This document shows positions 9,248 through 17,248 of a DNA stretch of 40,105 bases, piece by piece. The notes beneath the pieces are model-generated. The model did no database searches, was not told where the DNA came from, and saw nothing but the letters and a program-made list of their open reading frames with translations. This DNA comes from Pseudomonadota bacterium (GTDB lineage Bacteria > SAR324 > NAC60-12). The translations under genes and the position numbers were made by a program. Positions within the stretch are counted from its first letter, which is position 1. Each line of letters starts with the position of its first letter. The stretch covers positions 1 through 40,105 of the forward strand of contig SHAT01000015.1 in NCBI GenBank assembly GCA_004213175.1, given 5' to 3'.

Positions 9248-10447
9248 TCAACTAATTATATTATGTTCCGGACCAAAAGGAAATTTAGTAATATTTTCTG
9301 ATCCTCCTTCAGTCACAACTAAAATATCGTGTTCACGATAGCCACCCGCTCCTGGCAGGCTCTCAGGAAGCATCACCATTGGTTCAATTGAGATTACCAT
9401 ATTCGGTTCCAAAACAGTTTCGATATCTTCACGCAGTTCCAATCCAGCTTCACGACCGTAATAGTGAGAGAGCGTTCCGAAAGAGTGACCGTAACCGAAA
9501 GTACGGTATTTTAGTAAATCATGTTTTCTAAAAATCTCATTCAATTCAGCTGCTATATCACAACAACGAACTCCGGGTTTGACAATCTCTAAACCTCTGC
9601 GATGTACTTCAATATTAATCTCCCAAATTTCCAAATGTCGTTCTGAGGCATAATCAAAAAATAAAGTCCGTTCCAAAGCGGTGTAATAGCCCCCAATCAT
9701 TGGAAAACAATTTAGACTTAAAATATCACCTTTTTGAATTTTACGTGTACTGACAGGATTATGAGCACCATCTGTATTTATTCCAGATTGAAACCAAGTC
9801 CAAGTATCCATAATATCACTTTCTGGATATCGTTCCGCTATTTCACGTACCATAGTCTGAGTTGAATGCAGAGCGATTTCATGTTCTGGTACACCTTCAG
9901 CGATTGCTTCCACACATGCAGCTCCTCCAATATCTCCAACTTGAGCACCGTTGCGAATTAATTCTATTTCTTCACTGGATTTGATCATTCGTTGACGCAT
10001 AGTCATTTTTGAAATGTCTATAAACTGAGCATCAGGAAGTACTGATTGAAGTTTATTTAAATTTTCCAGATTGATTTGATCATACTCAACACCTATACGG
10101 GCACTCCCATTCATTTCATTCTTTGCAGCCCTGAAATAATTATCCCTCTCCCAATCAGTAAAAATAATATTTTCACCAAAACCACGCCGCCAGGGTTGTC
10201 CTCCGTCAATATTAGCTGTTATAGATTTAATCTTATCCTGTGTCACTACTAGACCATATGGTCTCCCAAAAGAACAATATACAAAGTGATTGTAATAGTT
10301 GATATTATGAATAGAGGTAAAAAATACTGCATCCACATTTTCTTTTTCCATTGAAGATCGCAACTTAGTAAGACGAGACTCCATTTCAGTGACAGAAAAA
10401 ATTGCGGTTTGTTTTTTGCCATTTTTAATTGAGATAATTTGCTCCAC
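9248..10447 (-). CDS. Creatinase (creatine amidinohydrolase, M24 fold)
   Basis: 399 aa, close to Pseudomonas creatinase (403 aa), and alignable from memory along its whole length. It hydrolyses creatine to sarcosine and urea in the cytosol. Diagnostic stretches are CSFGRPYG (58-65), DGGQPWRR (81-88), TWTWFQSGINTDGAHNP (215-231), GYYTALERT (253-261), GHSFGTLSHYYGREAG (320-335) and PGAGGYREHDIL (365-376). Residues matching the Pseudomonas active site are H229 (H232), E259 (E262), R332 (R335) and E355 (E358), all with a constant offset of 3. The usual five M24 metal ligands are not all present, as in true creatinases. Translation starts at GTG 10447 with AAGGA upstream; this start matches the family's N-terminus. 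It lies 24 bases after guaC in the same operon. No creatininase or sarcosine oxidase is nearby. Confidence 0.94.
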   Translation of the reverse strand: MEQIISIKNGKKQTAIFSVTEMESRLTKLRSSMEKENVDAVFFTSIHNINYYNHFVYCSFGRPYGLVVTQDKIKSITANIDGGQPWRRGFGENIIFTDWERDNYFRAAKNEMNGSARIGVEYDQINLENLNKLQSVLPDAQFIDISKMTMRQRMIKSSEEIELIRNGAQVGDIGGAACVEAIAEGVPEHEIALHSTQTMVREIAERYPESDIMDTWTWFQSGINTDGAHNPVSTRKIQKGDILSLNCFPMIGGYYTALERTLFFDYASERHLEIWEINIEVHRRGLEIVKPGVRCCDIAAELNEIFRKHDLLKYRTFGYGHSFGTLSHYYGREAGLELREDIETVLEPNMVISIEPMVMLPESLPGAGGYREHDILVVTEGGSENITKFPFGPEHNIIS

Positions 10448-10471
10448 GCCTAATCCTTAATTATAAAAGTG

Positions 10472-11506
10472 TTAAACAAAAATTTTATTTAACTGGTTAT
10501 TAACACAAACAAAGGTTGTACACTTAGAAATATCTTTTATTTTTTTTGCACCAATATAAGTGCATGTACTCCTAACACCGCCCAATAAGTCAAGTAAAGT
10601 ATCCTCCAAGGCACCTTTATAAGGGATTTTAACAAGTTTTCCTTCACTAGCTTTATAATCTTTCCCCTTTTTATCACTATAATATTTATCAAGTGCAGTA
10701 CTGCTAGCCATTCCATAAAATTCCACAGTTTTTTCACCCGTAATTTTATTTTCATTAATATTCCCACTATTCTCATCATGACCAGCTAATAATCCACCCA
10801 GCATCACGAAATCGGCATTTGCTCCAAAGGCTTTACTAATATCACCAGAACAGGTACATCCTCCATCTGACATTACCATTCCGCCAATACCATGAGCGGC
10901 ATCAGAACACTCTATGACAGCACTCAATTGAGGAATTCCAACACCTGCGACATTTCTGGTAAGACACGCAGATCCTCCTCCAATTCCTACTTTAACAATA
11001 TCAGCACCGGACAAAATAAGTTGTTCCGTCATTTCCGGTGTACAAACATTTCCTGCAATAATAATCTTATTTTCAAATTCTCTTCGAACTTTCTTTATAA
11101 AATCTGAAAACTGTTCGGTGTAACCATTGGCGACGTCAATACAGATAAAACTAAAATGTTTTATCTCATCACCTAAGTCGTGCAATAAATTCAAACCTTC
11201 CGCGATTCCAATTGTAATAGCTACATTTTTCTTGATATTATTTGGGATTTTGAGCAACTCCTCAGAATCATGGAATTTATGCAGGCATGTAAGTGTGTTA
11301 TGAGCACTTAATATTTTTGCCGAATCAATCGTACCGACAGTATCCATGTTTGAAGCGACAACAGGTATTCCTTTCCAAACTAGATCAGACCATTTAAACT
11401 TAAATTTTCTTTCTAAATCAACTTCTTTTCTGGAAGTATAATAACTTCTTTTGGGCTTAATAAGGACATCTGAAAAATCATATTTTACTTCATTTTCTAT
11501 ATGCAT
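10472..11506 (-). CDS. guaC: GMP reductase
   Basis: 344 aa against 347 for E. coli GuaC, and collinear with it. It converts GMP to IMP and ammonia with NADPH, feeding guanine nucleotides back to the adenine branch. Visible motifs are DVLIKPKRS at the start, ASNMDTVG (51-58), CIDVANGY (122-129), GADIVKVGIGGGSACLTR (167-184) with the catalytic cysteine C181, SDGGC (213-217) and GGVRSTCTYIGA near the C-terminus. There is no CBS-domain insertion, which separates it from a typical IMP dehydrogenase. It starts 2 bases after the phosphoribosyltransferase stop and ends 24 bases before creatinase, so the three genes form one unit. Confidence 0.93.
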   Translation of the reverse strand: MHIENEVKYDFSDVLIKPKRSYYTSRKEVDLERKFKFKWSDLVWKGIPVVASNMDTVGTIDSAKILSAHNTLTCLHKFHDSEELLKIPNNIKKNVAITIGIAEGLNLLHDLGDEIKHFSFICIDVANGYTEQFSDFIKKVRREFENKIIIAGNVCTPEMTEQLILSGADIVKVGIGGGSACLTRNVAGVGIPQLSAVIECSDAAHGIGGMVMSDGGCTCSGDISKAFGANADFVMLGGLLAGHDENSGNINENKITGEKTVEFYGMASSTALDKYYSDKKGKDYKASEGKLVKIPYKGALEDTLLDLLGGVRSTCTYIGAKKIKDISKCTTFVCVNNQLNKIFV

Positions 11507-11508
11507 TG

Positions 11509-11970
11509 TTAATCCGTTATGTATTCTTGAGTATTTTCAAATTCCCATGGAAAGTGAATCCATAAATTTTCACTATCTTTTGCAACTTCTCTCGCAAAAA
11601 CATGTGGAGTAAAATTACATTCGTTGTTCCACCATAGAGATGCAAATTTAGCAAGATCGCAAAATTCTTTAATTTCGTCATTGATCTTGTGAAATGTTTC
11701 TCCGCCATCACAAACATCATCCACAATCAAAACATTTTTATGTTTTTTCTCTGGTGTATAGGTCTCCCAGGCTGGAAAATCACGTAGTGATGTTCTTATA
11801 GGTACCATCGGCAACTTAAACCAATGACTCAAAGCGACCGCAGGAACAAGTCCACCTCTTGATACTCCAACGATAACATCCGGTTTAAAATCTGATAAAG
11901 ATACTTGACGTGCAATTTTTTGAATATCTATCAGACATTCCTTCCAAGAATAATAATATTTTTTACTCAT
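11509..11970 (-). CDS. Purine phosphoribosyltransferase (Gpt-like, xanthine/guanine salvage)
   Basis: 153 aa, about the size of E. coli Gpt (152 aa). The PRPP-binding loop VLIVDDVCDGGET is at 80-92, preceded by the hydrophobic-acidic strand and by VGVSRGGLVPA (34-44), which forms the pyrophosphate loop. The WWNNEC and IHFPWEFE segments near the C-terminus resemble the base-recognising hood of Gpt-type enzymes. It transfers phosphoribose from PRPP to a free purine base, most likely xanthine or guanine. It is the first gene of the operon followed by guaC and creatinase, and pairing with GMP reductase supports a guanine/xanthine substrate. The exact base preference is not proven by sequence. Confidence 0.82.
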   Translation of the reverse strand: MSKKYYYSWKECLIDIQKIARQVSLSDFKPDVIVGVSRGGLVPAVALSHWFKLPMVPIRTSLRDFPAWETYTPEKKHKNVLIVDDVCDGGETFHKINDEIKEFCDLAKFASLWWNNECNFTPHVFAREVAKDSENLWIHFPWEFENTQEYITD

Positions 11971-12314
11971 TTTATATTACAATAATTATAGTGAAGTTTA
12001 AAAAGTGGTATAATAAAAAAGAATGCCACTCATCACATAATAACGTAAAGATACCATAAAATGCCTAGTACCACTCAAAACCAAGATCGTCAATATGGAA
12101 ATTAAATTTTAAAGAGACTATTATTGTGCTTGAAAATTTCTATGGAAACTATAATTCAGCATGATATAAAAACTTTATTTTTTGAAATAATTTTGTTTAT
12201 TCCAAAATGCTACGTATACATGCTTTTTTTGTGGCTCACCAATAATAATAACCAATGCATGTGCTAGAGTAAAGAAATCATAATTTAAAGCAGTATTTTT
12301 TTTGCAATTAATGT
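11971..12314. other. 344-base intergenic region
   Basis: This lies between the DUF3726-like gene's 3' end and the start of the purine salvage operon, both on the minus strand, so it should hold the promoter for gpt-guaC-creatinase. It is AT-rich with several T-runs. I see no RNA gene, reading frame or clear terminator hairpin. Confidence 0.5.
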
Positions 12315-13061
12315 TTAGTCTGTGTCTACAAGACCTGCACCGGCTCCTGATATACGAGTCTCTTCAGTAGAAGGAACTAGACAACGGCAAAAATAAGAAT
12401 GAATAATCGGCCAAGTATCATATAATTTAACTCCTGTTTCCAGTATTCTTTCTCTGTTTTTTTTATAGTAATTAGTTTTACCCTTCCATTTCTCTGAATT
12501 GAAAAAACTACTATCCACTGATTTAATTATCACATTTGTCGAAGCGGACATTGATGAAATATCGAAAGCTGAGTCCCATGATTTTTTCCAGTTACCATGT
12601 TGGTCAGTCAAAACAGAACAGGGAAACCCTTTGTAATCCTGCCAGCTAATCTCCCAATTGCCATTATTTAAAGCGCCAACTGCGGCCGCTATTAAAAAAG
12701 GATAGTCAATGTTTTTTGTGCAATAATTCTTATATTCTGTAATTTCTGTATCTTTTGTTGAAATCCAGTCACAAACTGTAGGTCCAGCCATAAGTGCGGA
12801 AAGTTGTTTTTCTTCCGAAGGTTTAAGTATAGTCTCAGTATCATTTTCAGTTTGACTTGAGCAAAGACTGCTTTGAGCTTCGTCAATTGACTTTAAAGCA
12901 TTTGAAGTAATTGCGGCTGGATCAAGACCACTAGCTGCAATCCAAACAGAAATACGGCCAAAATCCTCTGCTAATCCATAAGGAAGTCCGACACCCATAG
13001 CTGCTCTGCTAAAAAAAAACATTATCTCGTTAAATGATAATGTAATTTCAGGAGAATTCAT
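12315..13061 (-). CDS. DUF3726-like protein of unknown function
   Basis: 248 aa, no signal peptide or membrane helix. The N-terminal ~45 residues (LSFNEIMFFFSRAAMGVG, then PYGLAEDFGRISVWIAASGLD) match what I remember of DUF3726 proteins, which begin with an alpha-helical SLNEIE...AARGAGxxWGLAEEAG segment. The rest is poorly conserved to my eye. The start is well supported: GGAGG four bases before ATG 13061. Only 8 bases separate it from the upstream 562-aa unknown protein, so the two are probably translated together and may form a complex. No catalytic motif is recognisable. Function is unknown; its link to the adjacent M19-like protein is inferred from operon structure. Confidence 0.6.
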   Translation of the reverse strand: MNSPEITLSFNEIMFFFSRAAMGVGLPYGLAEDFGRISVWIAASGLDPAAITSNALKSIDEAQSSLCSSQTENDTETILKPSEEKQLSALMAGPTVCDWISTKDTEITEYKNYCTKNIDYPFLIAAAVGALNNGNWEISWQDYKGFPCSVLTDQHGNWKKSWDSAFDISSMSASTNVIIKSVDSSFFNSEKWKGKTNYYKKNRERILETGVKLYDTWPIIHSYFCRCLVPSTEETRISGAGAGLVDTD

Positions 13062-13069
13062 TTAACCTC

Positions 13070-14758
13070 CTAAGCAGGTATAACCGGGAATGCCCATTCT
13101 TCTGCTTCTTTTTCAGAAATTTCTTCAGGATGAGGTGCCCCCTGAAACAAGGTGACCCTTGTCCATAGTTCTGATTTTGGGTCAAACTTAGAAGCACCAA
13201 AAAAAGCCAGTTTGAAACGCAGAAGATCTATGGGTCGCATATCAGCGTCCAAAATATTATCACGTATTTCTGCATACGGAAAACTTACTAGTGTCTGTAC
13301 CCTGCGAACAATATGACGAAATTGAGGATAAACTCGCACAAACTCACCTACAGTAATTTCAGCTGAAACACTCTTTATTTTTTTACTCAAGAGATAGACA
13401 TCACGTCCGACCGCAAGAGGCATTTCTTTTTCTGCTCCATGTTCAGCATATCTGTCACCAAAACGCGGTTCCAACTTCTCTTCTGAATAGTACCAGAAAC
13501 GACGTTGTTTTTCCGGATCTTCAAAATCAATTTCCAATGCCCATGAAAATGATTCTTGTAACAGATCACTCAACTGAGTGAGACTCATTGAAGGGTCTAT
13601 TTCTATTCCTGTAGAAGTCTGCATATCATCCTCCAAATCATCTACTAGATCTCCGTGAGGTTCAATCAGAAGAGATACTGTCAGTTCCTGGCCTTCGAGC
13701 GAGAAATTTTTTTCTGAAAAATGTAAAATTCTGCCCCAAATAAAGGGCTGTTCTCTTTGTTTTTCAACCTTAAACCAATTTGCTAGCAGTTTAAGGTCTT
13801 CGCGTGTCTTTAATATTCTAGCGGTTTGTATTTCATCCTCTACACTCCATTCTGCAATGTGTTGAATTGCACGATGGAGATATTTGCTGAATAAGGACAA
13901 GGTTTCTGTAGTATGCTTCTCAATTGCGACAACTCTGGATAGAGCAGTTTCGCGGGCCAATACCCAGTTATGAATCAATACTGGATGTTTGATCAGAAAT
14001 GGAGCCATCCCCAGACCAGTCGCATTGCCGATTCCAAGATATTTACTGATTCCCGAATTTAAAGTGACTGCCTTTTCACCGCCAATCTGTTTTGCGACGT
14101 GTTCAACAAGTTTGATGGTAAACCAGCGAAAAAGATAAACCGCAATTAATTCTACCTGAAAAGCTCCTCTAGTTTCCGGACGCTTGGATATTTTTTCCCT
14201 GTCTGCGCATCCGAATTTACCACTACCGTAAACCGCGGTTGTACGCATCAGATATCCAACAGAAGCTAAAAGTTCAATATCAGGCTGTTTTCCTTCTGAT
14301 AATCTTAATATTACATGTTCAAACAAACGCAGGCTTTTATTCGCACGTGCCAGAACAAGTTCATTTGGACTGAATCGACCTGCTTCCTGCTTTGGCGTGT
14401 TTACTGAGAGTCTTTTTATGTCTTCTTCAGTCGGAACTCCATCAAAAAGATTGAATGTCGCGTCCCATACCTCTGCTACGACTCTGTCAGAGCGCATTTC
14501 CGGTGCTATTTCATTTGTAAACACAACTAGTGAATATATATGTTCGGGAGTATGCACAGCAAAAACAGAAACTCCGTAACCATATTTATCAACATCAAAA
14601 CGTATCTCCTCAAATTTCCATTTTTCTCTTGATATTCTGCGGGTAAGACTGCGCATAAAACTTAGGCGGGTTTGAAAAGATGAACCCATTCTGGACAACC
14701 GCATCACCTTTTCCGGTGAACGCATTCCTGATGAGATAAATTGAATAGATTCAGGCAT
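13070..14758 (-). CDS. Unrecognised 562-aa protein in the M19-like/DUF3726 operon
   Basis: I do not recognise this family. I choose ATG 14758 (MPESIQF...), which overlaps the dipeptidase-like stop by 8 bases; an upstream in-frame start at 14800 would create a larger overlap. The protein is predicted soluble, with neither signal peptide nor clear membrane helices. Features include an Arg/Lys-rich N-terminal region (~15-55), the segment YGYGVSVFAVHTPEHIYSLVVF near 60-80, a central helical region with GNATGLGMAPFLIKHP (~265-280), a very acidic linker (LVDDLEDDMQTSTGIEIDPS, ~400-420) and a C-terminal VYPQFRHIVRRV region. It is sandwiched between the M19-like gene and the DUF3726-like gene with overlap or minimal spacing on both sides, so all three probably act together. 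Confidence 0.65.
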   Translation of the reverse strand: MPESIQFISSGMRSPEKVMRLSRMGSSFQTRLSFMRSLTRRISREKWKFEEIRFDVDKYGYGVSVFAVHTPEHIYSLVVFTNEIAPEMRSDRVVAEVWDATFNLFDGVPTEEDIKRLSVNTPKQEAGRFSPNELVLARANKSLRLFEHVILRLSEGKQPDIELLASVGYLMRTTAVYGSGKFGCADREKISKRPETRGAFQVELIAVYLFRWFTIKLVEHVAKQIGGEKAVTLNSGISKYLGIGNATGLGMAPFLIKHPVLIHNWVLARETALSRVVAIEKHTTETLSLFSKYLHRAIQHIAEWSVEDEIQTARILKTREDLKLLANWFKVEKQREQPFIWGRILHFSEKNFSLEGQELTVSLLIEPHGDLVDDLEDDMQTSTGIEIDPSMSLTQLSDLLQESFSWALEIDFEDPEKQRRFWYYSEEKLEPRFGDRYAEHGAEKEMPLAVGRDVYLLSKKIKSVSAEITVGEFVRVYPQFRHIVRRVQTLVSFPYAEIRDNILDADMRPIDLLRFKLAFFGASKFDPKSELWTRVTLFQGAPHPEEISEKEAEEWAFPVIPA

Positions 14759-15767
14759 TTTCGCTTTTAGAGTTATTTTGTGGAGCAAAAGAGTTTTCAA
14801 AAAATTCTAACCAATTAAGACCTGCAATTCTTTTTACTTCATTTTCTGAGAAACCCTTTCTCCTCAAACAACTGAATATATTTATAAAATCACGATTGTC
14901 TCGAAACCACTCTGGTTGTTCTGGGAAACCCGCTGATTTTGCGGAGCCTTCGCCAAAATCTCTATCTGTCGACCAAGTTCCGTTTCGCATCCATTCTACT
15001 ACGCGGTCAGGCTGGTTTTGACATAAATCACTCCCCATGCCGATCCGCTCAACACCAATCATTTCCGCAGTCCTAGCTATCATTTCGCAAAATTCCTCCA
15101 ACAAACAAGCAGATTTATTTTTCAAATGATGCGGATACATTGAAAAACCGAGTATCCCACCGCTTTCAGCAAGTGCCTTTAAAACATCATCCGACTTGTT
15201 TCTCAATGCATCAAACCAGAATAACGGATTTGCATGAGTGATGGCAATTGGTCGTGAGGAAATTTCAATGGCTTCAAGAGTTGATCTAGCTGCAGAATGA
15301 CTCATATCAACAACCAAACCAACTCTGTTCATTTCACTAATCACTTGACGCCCCATCCTTGTTATTCCCGGATCATCCTCCTCATAACAACCTGTTGCCA
15401 ACAGACTTTGATTGTTGTAGGAAAGTTGCATGAATCTCACTCCAAGTTGATGACATATTTCAACTAAACCAATATTATCCTCAATTGGAGAGCAATTTTG
15501 AAAACCAAATATAATTGCTGTTCGCCCTTCATCAGCACCTTTCAAAACATCATCTGAACTTCTTCCCTGAAAAATCAAATCTGAATATTCTTCAAAAAGT
15601 CTATTCCAGGCAATCACATTTTCTACCATTTCCTGAAAATCTTCATGGTAGCATATTGTCACATGGACTGCCGAAACTCCACCTTCATTCATCTGCCTAA
15701 AAATATCCTCTGACCAGTTATTGTACTGGAGACCGTCGATTATTATGGGAGTTTTGAAAGTTTTCAT
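14751..15767 (-). CDS. M19 (renal/membrane dipeptidase) family protein with altered metal site
   Basis: 338 aa, the usual length for M19 enzymes, TIM-barrel type, without a signal peptide. Matches to the family are IDGLQYNNW at 10-18, VDMSHSA at 153-159, AITHANP at 175-181 with the RN pair at 189-190, GSDL at 245-248, and the C-terminal GLNWLEFFE segment (usual GxNxLRxxE). Compared with renal dipeptidase, the HxD pair that binds one zinc is replaced (L13 and Y15) and the bridging glutamate position reads Q90 (GFQNCSP). The two histidines (H157, H178), the substrate arginine (R189) and D247 are kept. This looks like an M19 subclade with a one-metal or re-purposed site rather than a decayed gene, since the remainder is well kept. 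It is the first gene of a three-gene unit. Confidence 0.82.
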   Translation of the reverse strand: MKTFKTPIIIDGLQYNNWSEDIFRQMNEGGVSAVHVTICYHEDFQEMVENVIAWNRLFEEYSDLIFQGRSSDDVLKGADEGRTAIIFGFQNCSPIEDNIGLVEICHQLGVRFMQLSYNNQSLLATGCYEEDDPGITRMGRQVISEMNRVGLVVDMSHSAARSTLEAIEISSRPIAITHANPLFWFDALRNKSDDVLKALAESGGILGFSMYPHHLKNKSACLLEEFCEMIARTAEMIGVERIGMGSDLCQNQPDRVVEWMRNGTWSTDRDFGEGSAKSAGFPEQPEWFRDNRDFINIFSCLRRKGFSENEVKRIAGLNWLEFFENSFAPQNNSKSENA

Positions 15768-16072
15768 ACTTTTATTAGTTTTTTGATATAAATATTTAGA
15801 TTTTATTTTTATAACATTATAGAGAAATTATTGATTCTTTTCATCAGCAAATTTTAACTAAAATACGAACAAACATCCGTAGCATTTTAATATCTTTATA
15901 AACTCATACCTCAACTATATCTATTTACACAATTTTTAGTAAAAATCTACATATTTTTCAGATAATTATTGTTTTATTTTATTTTGAAAGCAAATTTCCT
16001 TGATCTAAAAGTGAATAATCCAAAATAATTTTACTAAGTTTAAAGTTTTCATGGTTAATATTTTCTCATATT
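15768..16072. other. 305-base AT-rich intergenic region
   Basis: Non-coding gap between the M24 hydrolase stop and the start of the M19-like operon, both on the minus strand. It probably contains the promoter of the latter. There are no stem-loops longer than a few bases, no RNA gene and no protein-like frame. Confidence 0.45.
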
Positions 16073-17248
16073 TTAACTAAAACCGATAATTGGAATTTCA
16101 GGTTCTGCGCGTACAGATAAAAGCCTAGGAGCACCATTTTGCACTACTAGATTTTCCTCATGTACCATGATTCGACCTTCCCCATAGTTGAGTGAGGGTT
16201 CTAAAGTGATAACCATATTCTCCTCTAAAACTGTTTCGTCAAAGGTAGCATGAGAAGGCCATTCCGTTAACTGCATACCTAATCCATGACCATATCGTCC
16301 AACCTCACCACCCTGATCATCCATCTCTGAAATAACATTTTGCATTGATTGAAATAAATCTTGACAACTTATTCCAGGCCGTGCAGCTGATATTCCTGCT
16401 TCTGTTGCACGCCATAAAGTGTCATAAGCGCGACGTGAAATATCATCTACATTTTCTACGGCATAATTACGATCAAAATCGCAAAAATAACCATCAAAAG
16501 TTGCTCCCGTATCAAACATCAATATATCTCCTGACTGTAAAGGCCGATTAGACGGAGGTGAAATAATATCACGATATCCTCCTTGGTCAGCTCCCCCTGC
16601 TAAATATGGCACATCATCAGCCCCTTGTGTCAAGCATTCTATACGAAAAGCTCGAAAAGCTTCGGCAAGAGGCTGGCCTTTATAAAATATTTTACCCGCC
16701 TTTTCAAAGGTCTGTGAAGCAATCTTACAAATATGTTCAATTTTTTCAATTTCCGCTACTGATTTAATCATCCGCAAATGACGTATCATATTAGTCGCAT
16801 CTACTAACTCGACCCCTGGCAAACTAGACATCAAACGTTCATAATCCATAAGAGGCATGCGTAGACCAGTTTCATGACCTTTCATGATGCCCAAACGTGC
16901 TTTAGATTTCGAAAATGGGTCAAGCAAGTCCTGAAGCAGACTGATCCCGTCATCTTTTGGGCAGGGGGCACTCCATGTTCTAATATCGTCAATCCAAGTT
17001 GAACGCATTAGAATAGCGCCAATTTCTGGAATTACAGCTATAGGTTTTTTCTCAGCAGGAACGAAAAGAAACCAAGGACGAGTCGGACTTTGCCAAAACT
17101 GAGTATTAAAACCACTGAAATATCGTACTTCAGGCTCACTCATCAATAAAATTCCAGCCAAATCATTTGTTGACATTAGTTTTTGAGCTCTTTCTAAACG
17201 CTCCTCAAATTCTCTAAGAGGAAAACCTCGAACAGGTTTGTCCAACAT
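16073..17248 (-). CDS. M24 family metallohydrolase (Xaa-Pro peptidase-like)
   Basis: 391 aa: an N-terminal creatinase-N domain (~10-155) followed by the pita-bread catalytic domain (~165-385). All five dinuclear-metal ligands are visible: D246 (FDTGA), D257 (CDFDR), H321 (GHGLG), E350 (TLEPS) and E364 (VHEEN). That fits an active metal enzyme, unlike the creatinase in this window. Related M24 enzymes include aminopeptidase P, prolidase and ectoine hydrolase, so amide or peptide hydrolysis is expected; the true substrate is unknown. The start at 17248 has an excellent AAGGAGAT six bases upstream and overlaps the diaminopropionate ammonia-lyase 3' end by 35 bases, which suggests translational coupling and a shared pathway. 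Confidence 0.85.
   Translation of the reverse strand: MLDKPVRGFPLREFEERLERAQKLMSTNDLAGILLMSEPEVRYFSGFNTQFWQSPTRPWFLFVPAEKKPIAVIPEIGAILMRSTWIDDIRTWSAPCPKDDGISLLQDLLDPFSKSKARLGIMKGHETGLRMPLMDYERLMSSLPGVELVDATNMIRHLRMIKSVAEIEKIEHICKIASQTFEKAGKIFYKGQPLAEAFRAFRIECLTQGADDVPYLAGGADQGGYRDIISPPSNRPLQSGDILMFDTGATFDGYFCDFDRNYAVENVDDISRRAYDTLWRATEAGISAARPGISCQDLFQSMQNVISEMDDQGGEVGRYGHGLGMQLTEWPSHATFDETVLEENMVITLEPSLNYGEGRIMVHEENLVVQNGAPRLLSVRAEPEIPIIGFS

Noticed and set aside
14759-14800. 14-residue N-terminal extension of the 562-aa unknown protein
   Set aside because: It would enlarge the overlap with the M19-like gene to 50 bases; the ATG at 14758 gives a normal 8-base overlap.
16073-17248. Naming the second M24 protein as ectoine hydrolase (DoeA) or DMSP lyase (DddP)
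   Set aside because: Its N-terminal domain does not resemble what I remember of DoeA, no ectoine or DMSP genes are nearby, and all five standard metal ligands are present; only the family call is safe.
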